The notes below the pieces were generated by a model. That model was not told the DNA's origin. It saw nothing but the letters and a program-made list of their open reading frames with translations, and searched no databases. Shown one piece after another: positions 6,826 to 11,168 of a stretch of 11,168 nucleotides of DNA. The stretch lies in contig SKTA01000140.1 of assembly GCA_007122745.1 (NCBI GenBank), forward strand, positions 1-11,168. Reading direction: 5' to 3'. Every line of letters starts with the position of its first letter. Position 1 is the first letter of the stretch. The stretch comes from Bacteroidales bacterium. GTDB taxonomy: Bacteria > Bacteroidota > Bacteroidia > Bacteroidales > UBA7960. A program made the position numbers and the translations under genes.

Positions 6826-8231
6826 CGCGATTGCGTGCCACCGATCTGATCCATTGCACACCGGAAGCCGATATCGTTGGTCGCTTGGTTTTGATCAAGG
6901 TGTCTGCGGGTACCGGGAGACAACCAGTATACGCGATCTCTCCAGCTTCCCCCTTTATAAACCCTGCTTTGGTTGGTGATAAGGGTTTGATTTTCCGGAT
7001 AAACGGGAAAATCCTCAGCTATTGCAGACATGCTGTCGCCGTCACGATAGTTAATGTAATCGCCCTGCCGATAGTTTCTCTCTCCTTCCGTGATCTCTTC
7101 ATAAATCACATTGCCTTCTTCATCGAACAAAATGTTGCCACCTTCATCTCTGGCTATCGTCATGAATACATTACCCCTGAAAGGACGGAATTCTGCAACG
7201 GTTTCATGGGAGAGTGGCCTGAAAACATCTTTGACCCATTCATTAACGTTGCCCGCCATGTTATAAAGTCCAAAATCATTTGGGTTAAATGAATAAACAG
7301 GCATGGTGATATCTCCGCTTCCAAAGTCAATTCCTGCGGTACCGCTCAAGTCACCGGGGCCGCGCTGAAAATTGGCCATAAACTCACCACGGTCTCTTCT
7401 GTCGGGATTTCTTACATTACTACCTTCCCATGGAAAGGTTCTTCTGTTTACCTGCAATTCACCGTCAGTGCTTCCAATGAGGCCCAATGCAGCATATTCC
7501 CATTCCGCTTCAGTGGGAAGCCGGTAACGTGGGAACAGGAGGCCATCTTCCCATCTTACCCGTCGTTGGATGTCCTCGCGAACAAGGCCTTCATAACTAC
7601 CCGAAAGGTAACCTAATGTGGTAAAGTGGTTCGCAGGTGTCTGATCATTCAGGTTCATCTCAAGATATCCGTTCTGAATCAATATCCACTCGTTAACCCT
7701 GTCGGTACGCCAGGCAGCATAATTTGCTGCTTGAACCCAGCTGACGCCTACAACCGGATAATCATCGTAGGCCGGATGCCGCAAATAATTTTCTATGAAA
7801 GGTTCATTGTATGCCAACGGATCACGCCACACAAGTGTATCGGGAAGTGCATCCAGATACCTTTGATGATTGCTTCCAAAAACACGGTTAAGCCAGTGGA
7901 GATATTCCCTGTACTCAAAATTTGTGACTTCTGTCTCATCCATAAAAAATGAGGATACGCTGACTCTACGCGGTATATGGTTCCAGTCAGACATTACATC
8001 TTCATCGGTCCTGCCCATAAGATAAGATCCGCCTTCAATCGGCACCATTCCCGGTCCCGGATCCTGAACACGTATTCTTGATCTGCCAAACTCTCCAACC
8101 TCCGGGTCGCCCAAAGCCCAGCCCGTGGTTCTTGAACTTTCGGTTTGAAACAAACCACAAGAAGAAATAGAAATGGAAATCAGGACAATTGTAAGGAAAA
8201 CCGGCAAACGATTTTTAAAATACCTTGTCAT
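6822..8231 (-). CDS. gldJ: Gliding motility / type IX secretion lipoprotein GldJ (FGE-sulfatase-like fold)
   Basis: A 469-residue lipoprotein. Residues 1-24 form a signal peptide ending in lipobox ISSC, with lipidated Cys25. The rest is a formylglycine-generating-enzyme (SUMF1-like) domain: GMVPIEGGSYLMGR (61-74), MDETEVTNFEYREYL (97-111), YPVVGVSWVQA (158-168), RLPTEAEWEYAA (237-248), GLYNMAGNVNEW (321-332), VYKGGSW (424-430) and NDIGFRCA (452-459). The two active-site cysteines of true FGE are replaced by Asp432 and Leu437, so the domain should be structural, not catalytic. GldJ is an outer-membrane-linked lipoprotein needed for gliding and for stability of the GldK/T9SS parts. GldJ is preferred over the related GldK because of the DTLVWRDPLAYNE and NYLRHPAYDDYP segments and because murF follows. 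Sits 34 bp after the SprF-like gene. Many T9SS hosts with GldJ do not glide, so motility is not implied. Confidence 0.88.
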   Translation of the reverse strand: MTRYFKNRLPVFLTIVLISISISSCGLFQTESSRTTGWALGDPEVGEFGRSRIRVQDPGPGMVPIEGGSYLMGRTDEDVMSDWNHIPRRVSVSSFFMDETEVTNFEYREYLHWLNRVFGSNHQRYLDALPDTLVWRDPLAYNEPFIENYLRHPAYDDYPVVGVSWVQAANYAAWRTDRVNEWILIQNGYLEMNLNDQTPANHFTTLGYLSGSYEGLVREDIQRRVRWEDGLLFPRYRLPTEAEWEYAALGLIGSTDGELQVNRRTFPWEGSNVRNPDRRDRGEFMANFQRGPGDLSGTAGIDFGSGDITMPVYSFNPNDFGLYNMAGNVNEWVKDVFRPLSHETVAEFRPFRGNVFMTIARDEGGNILFDEEGNVIYEEITEGERNYRQGDYINYRDGDSMSAIAEDFPVYPENQTLITNQSRVYKGGSWRDRVYWLSPGTRRHLDQNQATNDIGFRCAMDQIGGTQSR

Positions 8232-8265
8232 GGTGTATTGTTTTAAAAGATAATCACAAAAGTAA

Positions 8266-9255
8266 CTAAAAACTTGGATGATTTATTATTCTGCCGCCAA
8301 TATTTCTTTGGTGACAATTAAAACGAAATGCCATACTGAGCTCCAAAGCGGTATAGATATCTCCTGATAATCCGGTTGTGGAAACATCATAACTTAAGCC
8401 AATACGGTAATCTCCCATGTTTATCCCAACGAGTGCAACAAGAAAGTTATTGGGAATCAGGCCATTGTGGTCAAACCAATGGCGGTACCATACTCCAAGC
8501 ATTACAGGCTTTATGCCAAAGTACATCCCTGCGCTCAGATGGTTATGGTCACCCTGATGTTGATAAACAAGATTTGGTGAAAAATAATATTCCGGCTGAT
8601 CCCTGCGCCTGGGATCCCCGCTTCCGGGTTCGAAATACATACCCAAATGCCCGGTTAACTTCATTGGCAGATATGCATTGCCCTCATCCATAATACTCAT
8701 GTCTGGCTCATGCAAATGGTGCGCTGAAACACCGCCATAAAAACGATCGGAATAAAAAAGGATCCCGGCAGCAAAATCCATGGAATGTTGCCATGTGTTA
8801 TCAGGTTCTGATTCTGAGGGGTCGGGAAAAACAAACTTGTTCCACTTCACATTGTTCAAAATGTATCCGGCCTGCATGCCGAAATTGATGCTAAAGTCGG
8901 ATGTTACCCTCAGGTGATAGGCATACATGCCGTGAATGCTGTTGCGACTAAACAACATGTTGGTCTGATCTGTTGTGGCGATAAGCCCAACGCCACCATT
9001 AAGCCTGTCGACAAAGCGATCATAGGAAAAATTTGCCGTGTGCAGGTTCTCGATCGACCGGACCATTCTGTAATTAAAAACAGCCCGGGAACAGTTTGTG
9101 GAACCGGCAAATGCGGGATTCAGGTATATCGGAGCAGCATAAAACTGCGAAAAAACCGGATCCTGCCCGCTTGCATCGTTCACACCATAAATGATCAGTG
9201 TGAAAACCAAGATCAGAAAAAACCGGCGACAATATGTGAGCTTCCCTATTTCCAA
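8266..9255 (-). CDS. PorP/SprF family type IX secretion outer membrane protein
   Basis: About 329 residues from the start used here. A basic n-region (KLTYCRR) and hydrophobic core FFLILVFTLIIYGV are followed by likely cleavage near ASG/Q and a mature start QDPVFSQFYAAPIYLNPAFAGS, the hallmark opening of PorP/SprF proteins. The remainder is alternating beta-strand sequence with barrel-type motifs (GLIATTDQ, INFGMQAGYI, YRIGLSYDVS, LELSMAFRF). Such proteins sit in the outer membrane and anchor or assist SprB-like adhesins or act with PorK/PorN. Paralogues are numerous, so the specific partner cannot be named. No in-frame ATG exists upstream of the signal peptide: TTG at 9253-9255, TTG at 9265-9267 or TTG at 9325-9327 are the options. 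9255 is chosen because it gives a normal signal peptide and lies downstream of the likely promoter; uncertain. Likely first gene of the run to anmK. Confidence 0.87.
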   Translation of the reverse strand: MEIGKLTYCRRFFLILVFTLIIYGVNDASGQDPVFSQFYAAPIYLNPAFAGSTNCSRAVFNYRMVRSIENLHTANFSYDRFVDRLNGGVGLIATTDQTNMLFSRNSIHGMYAYHLRVTSDFSINFGMQAGYILNNVKWNKFVFPDPSESEPDNTWQHSMDFAAGILFYSDRFYGGVSAHHLHEPDMSIMDEGNAYLPMKLTGHLGMYFEPGSGDPRRRDQPEYYFSPNLVYQHQGDHNHLSAGMYFGIKPVMLGVWYRHWFDHNGLIPNNFLVALVGINMGDYRIGLSYDVSTTGLSGDIYTALELSMAFRFNCHQRNIGGRIINHPSF

Positions 9256-9316
9256 ATGTTCATCCAAAAGATCAAAAATTGAATAATTGTATACAAGTAA
9301 CGTATAATTTGCCAAA

Positions 9317-9324
9317 CAAATATA
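9317..9324 (-). promoter_or_regulatory. Possible -7 box for the SprF-like gene
   Basis: On the minus strand TATATTTG matches the Bacteroidota -7 consensus TAnnTTTG. No TTTG/TTG lies at the expected distance upstream, so only half of the promoter is visible. If real, transcription would start near 9310, which excludes the TTG at 9325-9327 as the translation start and favours 9255 or 9267. Confidence 0.35.
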
Positions 9325-9395
9325 CAATACTATTGTTTTTTACAGATATGATTCAGTTTGTTTCTTGTATTTCAATGACAAAATAATCACTTTGT

Positions 9396-9419
9396 TTTGA
9401 CGTTTATTATATCGTCAAA
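9396..9419. repeat. Inverted repeat TTTGACG / CGTCAAA in the divergent intergenic region
   Basis: Perfect 7-bp arms (9396-9402 and 9413-9419) flank a 10-bp AT-rich spacer in the 234-bp region between porU and the SprF-like gene. A third TTTGAC lies at 9446-9451. The symmetry and the divergent setting suit a regulator binding site controlling both directions; a weak RNA hairpin is the alternative. Confidence 0.3.
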
Positions 9420-9441
9420 CTTACCGGTGGCTCTTTTGTTA

Positions 9442-9449
9442 TAACTTTG
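9442..9449 (+). promoter_or_regulatory. Possible -7 box for porU
   Basis: TAACTTTG fits the Bacteroidota -7 consensus TAnnTTTG and would put transcription near 9456, about 34 nt before the porU ATG. No convincing -33 TTTG is seen 19-21 nt upstream. The box overlaps the third TTTGAC copy (9446-9451). A GGAGG at 9471-9475 lies 14 nt before the ATG, too far to be a normal Shine-Dalgarno. Confidence 0.35.
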
Positions 9450-9489
9450 ACACTTGTTTTTAATGCGACCGGAGGTTTTGTTGGTTATT

Positions 9490-11168
9490 ATGAAATTGAA
9501 CTTAATAAAAACTATATTATTTGCGATTGTTGCGGTGTTTGGCCTTAATTCCTCTTATGGTTCAGGCCATTCAAAATATACGCTCAAATGGCAGGAACCC
9601 ACGTTTTTTCCTGTTAATGAAGACGGCTATATTGAAATAATCTACTTCGAAGATGCTGTTTATGGCGACAGCAAACCGGAAGTTCCTATGTTTCGCAAAA
9701 GCAAAAAGCTGCAAGTTCCTTTCTTTTCATACAAACCTTCATTAAATAATAAGAAATTCATCCCTGTGCCGGAGCGTGAGGATGCTTTGCTGCGTAAGGT
9801 CTCTTTCCATGAGGAGGAGATCAGGGTGCGTCAGTCTATGCAGAATACCAGAAAAGAGTATTATACCGTAATCAGCTTTTTCCCATTTATATATGATGCT
9901 GAATCTGACTCATACCGAAAGCTGGCATCCTTTGAGCTCTCTCTTGAACCATTTTATGATCCGGATATCAGTTATACTTCCAGTGTGACTTATTCCGATA
10001 ACTCTGTGCTTGCGTCAGGTGACTGGTTCCGGTTCTGCGTTGATGAAACCGGCATACACCGTTTGACATATAACGACCTGCAGGAGCTTGGCATGAATCC
10101 CTCATCCATACAAAAACAAAACATCCGGATATACGGCAACGGGGGAGGAACAATACCTGATGCCAATAGCGAATATGCACCCAGGGACCTTTTAGAAAAT
10201 GCAATTTACATTTCGGGCTCATCAACCGGCACATTCGGGCAAAATGATTATATCCTTTTTTACGGAGAATCGCCCGATATTTGGCACTTTGACGAGGATG
10301 ACCATTTTTTCAGATATGAGAGGCATCTTTATGCCACTGAGAACTGTTATTTCATCACTGCCGATCTGGGACCTGGAAAACGGATTGAACATCAGGAGAG
10401 CATCTCCGATGAGCCGACCCATCAGGTAAATGAATTCCTGAACAGGGCTGTGCATCAAAGAGACCTGCGCAACTTGCTTGAAAGTGGCAGAATCTGGTTC
10501 GGGGAGGTTTTTGATGCCGGACCTGCGCAGCAGTTTCCTTTTGAAATGGATCATTTAATCCCAAACCGTCAGGCGGTGGTTGAGGCCTATGTGGCTGCCA
10601 GGGCTCCTGTCCCGAGTCGTTTTACCCTTCAGGCGGGAGGAAGCCAGATGGATATTCCGATTGCAGCTTTCAACCCAACCGACCCAAACACCGACTTTGC
10701 CCACCCTGGAGTGGCTAAAATGGCGTTCCAAACGGACACACAAAATTCACTGTCGATCAGCCTCTCTTACAACAGACCTGTGTCCGGATCGCGTGGATGG
10801 CTCAACTACCTGATAGTAAATGCAGCCTCTTCACTTTCTTTCTCCGGTCCGCAATTTTCATTCAGGGATGTGGACCACCTGGGGCCGGGAAACATTTTAC
10901 AGTTTGATCTGTCAAATGCCCCCAGCAGTGTTCAGATTTGGGATGTTACCGATCGGTTCAATATCCGCAACCAGCAAACCACACAAACAGGAAACAATCA
11001 ACGCTTTCGCGTTTCGGGCGAGAACCTGCGTGAATTTATCGCTTTTGACGGAACTGCTTTTCTTTCACCTGATCTTTATGGTTCCGTTCCTAATCAAAAT
11101 CTCCACGCAATGGAGGTGAAAGACTTTTTTATTGTGGTGCCTGAGGCTTTTAAGGATGAGGCGGAGCG
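9490..11168 (+). CDS. porU: Type IX secretion system sortase PorU, N-terminal part (runs off window)
   Basis: About 559 residues are visible from ATG 9490 and the frame is open to the window edge. Residues 1-24 are a signal peptide (MKLNLIKTILFAIVAVFGLN core). ASGDWFRFCVDETGIHRLTY (about 175-194), RIYGNGGGTIP (214-224), ILFYGESPDIWH and FLNRAVHQRD (316-325) followed by WFGE (336-339) are typical of the long N-terminal beta-rich region of PorU. KDFFIVVPEAF (about 544-554) looks like the first strand of the gingipain-like peptidase C25 domain, whose catalytic Cys/His must lie beyond the window. PorU is the surface-attached peptidase that removes the C-terminal sorting domain of T9SS cargo and joins mature cargo to A-LPS. 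Full PorU is usually above 1000 residues. It is divergent from the SprF-like gene and close to gldJ, in line with porU/gldJ clustering in other Bacteroidota. Confidence 0.9.
   Translation, partial: MKLNLIKTILFAIVAVFGLNSSYGSGHSKYTLKWQEPTFFPVNEDGYIEIIYFEDAVYGDSKPEVPMFRKSKKLQVPFFSYKPSLNNKKFIPVPEREDALLRKVSFHEEEIRVRQSMQNTRKEYYTVISFFPFIYDAESDSYRKLASFELSLEPFYDPDISYTSSVTYSDNSVLASGDWFRFCVDETGIHRLTYNDLQELGMNPSSIQKQNIRIYGNGGGTIPDANSEYAPRDLLENAIYISGSSTGTFGQNDYILFYGESPDIWHFDEDDHFFRYERHLYATENCYFITADLGPGKRIEHQESISDEPTHQVNEFLNRAVHQRDLRNLLESGRIWFGEVFDAGPAQQFPFEMDHLIPNRQAVVEAYVAARAPVPSRFTLQAGGSQMDIPIAAFNPTDPNTDFAHPGVAKMAFQTDTQNSLSISLSYNRPVSGSRGWLNYLIVNAASSLSFSGPQFSFRDVDHLGPGNILQFDLSNAPSSVQIWDVTDRFNIRNQQTTQTGNNQRFRVSGENLREFIAFDGTAFLSPDLYGSVPNQNLHAMEVKDFFIVVPEAFKDEAE

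Noticed and set aside
6826..6861. 12-residue N-terminal extension of MurF
   Set aside because: It lies inside gldJ and does not resemble MurF; the ATGA overlap start at 6825 is the better choice.
6831..7292. 153-residue plus-strand open frame
   Set aside because: Antisense to gldJ; no start context and no family resemblance.
6822..8231. GldK instead of GldJ
   Set aside because: Both share the FGE-like fold, but the internal segments and the adjacent murF point to GldJ; gldK is normally followed by gldL, gldM and gldN, which are absent.
1..11168. tRNA, rRNA, CRISPR array, insertion sequence or integrase
   Set aside because: Nothing of the kind was seen on either strand; nearly all of the window is accounted for by protein genes with short gaps.

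Overview
The window looks like chromosomal DNA of an anaerobic, amino-acid-using member of the Bacteroidota (Bacteroidales-like). The main reasons are the type IX secretion/gliding genes (PorU, a PorP/SprF-family barrel, GldJ), which are confined to that phylum. Start codons mostly lack Shine-Dalgarno sequences, and there is a promoter of the phylum's own type (TTTG-N19-TAnnTTTG). No mobile element, RNA gene or CRISPR array was seen.

Layout. (1) Positions 1-4297, minus strand: a compact catabolic operon transcribed from right to left. A promoter at about 4267-4297 leads into a KamA-family radical SAM aminomutase (2594-4174), then the two subunits of an AtoD/AtoA-type CoA transferase (1855-2571 and 1211-1864, overlapping by 10 bp), then a class III PLP aminotransferase of the acyl-CoA beta-transaminase type (1-1183, cut by the window edge). 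(2) Positions 4376-9255, minus strand: PorP/SprF-family outer membrane protein, GldJ lipoprotein, MurF and AnmK, closely spaced and apparently one transcription unit. gldJ and murF share an ATGA overlap, and anmK follows murF by 5 bp. (3) Position 9490 to the end, plus strand: the N-terminal ~559 residues of PorU, the T9SS C-terminal-signal peptidase, divergent from the SprF-like gene.

How the genes may work together. The left operon contains the enzymes needed to turn an alpha-amino acid into a beta-amino acid, load it on CoA and swap the beta-amino group for a keto group. The nearest known pathway is lysine fermentation to acetate/butyrate (KamA, acetoacetate CoA transferase, 3-aminobutyryl-CoA aminotransferase). 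The KamA homologue, however, lacks both aspartates that hold the lysine side chain in the characterised enzyme, so its substrate is open; this is the most interesting point in the window. The right half is a T9SS/cell-envelope cluster: a barrel protein and PorU in the outer membrane, GldJ as a lipoprotein of the secretion/motility machinery, MurF for peptidoglycan precursor synthesis and AnmK for peptidoglycan recycling.
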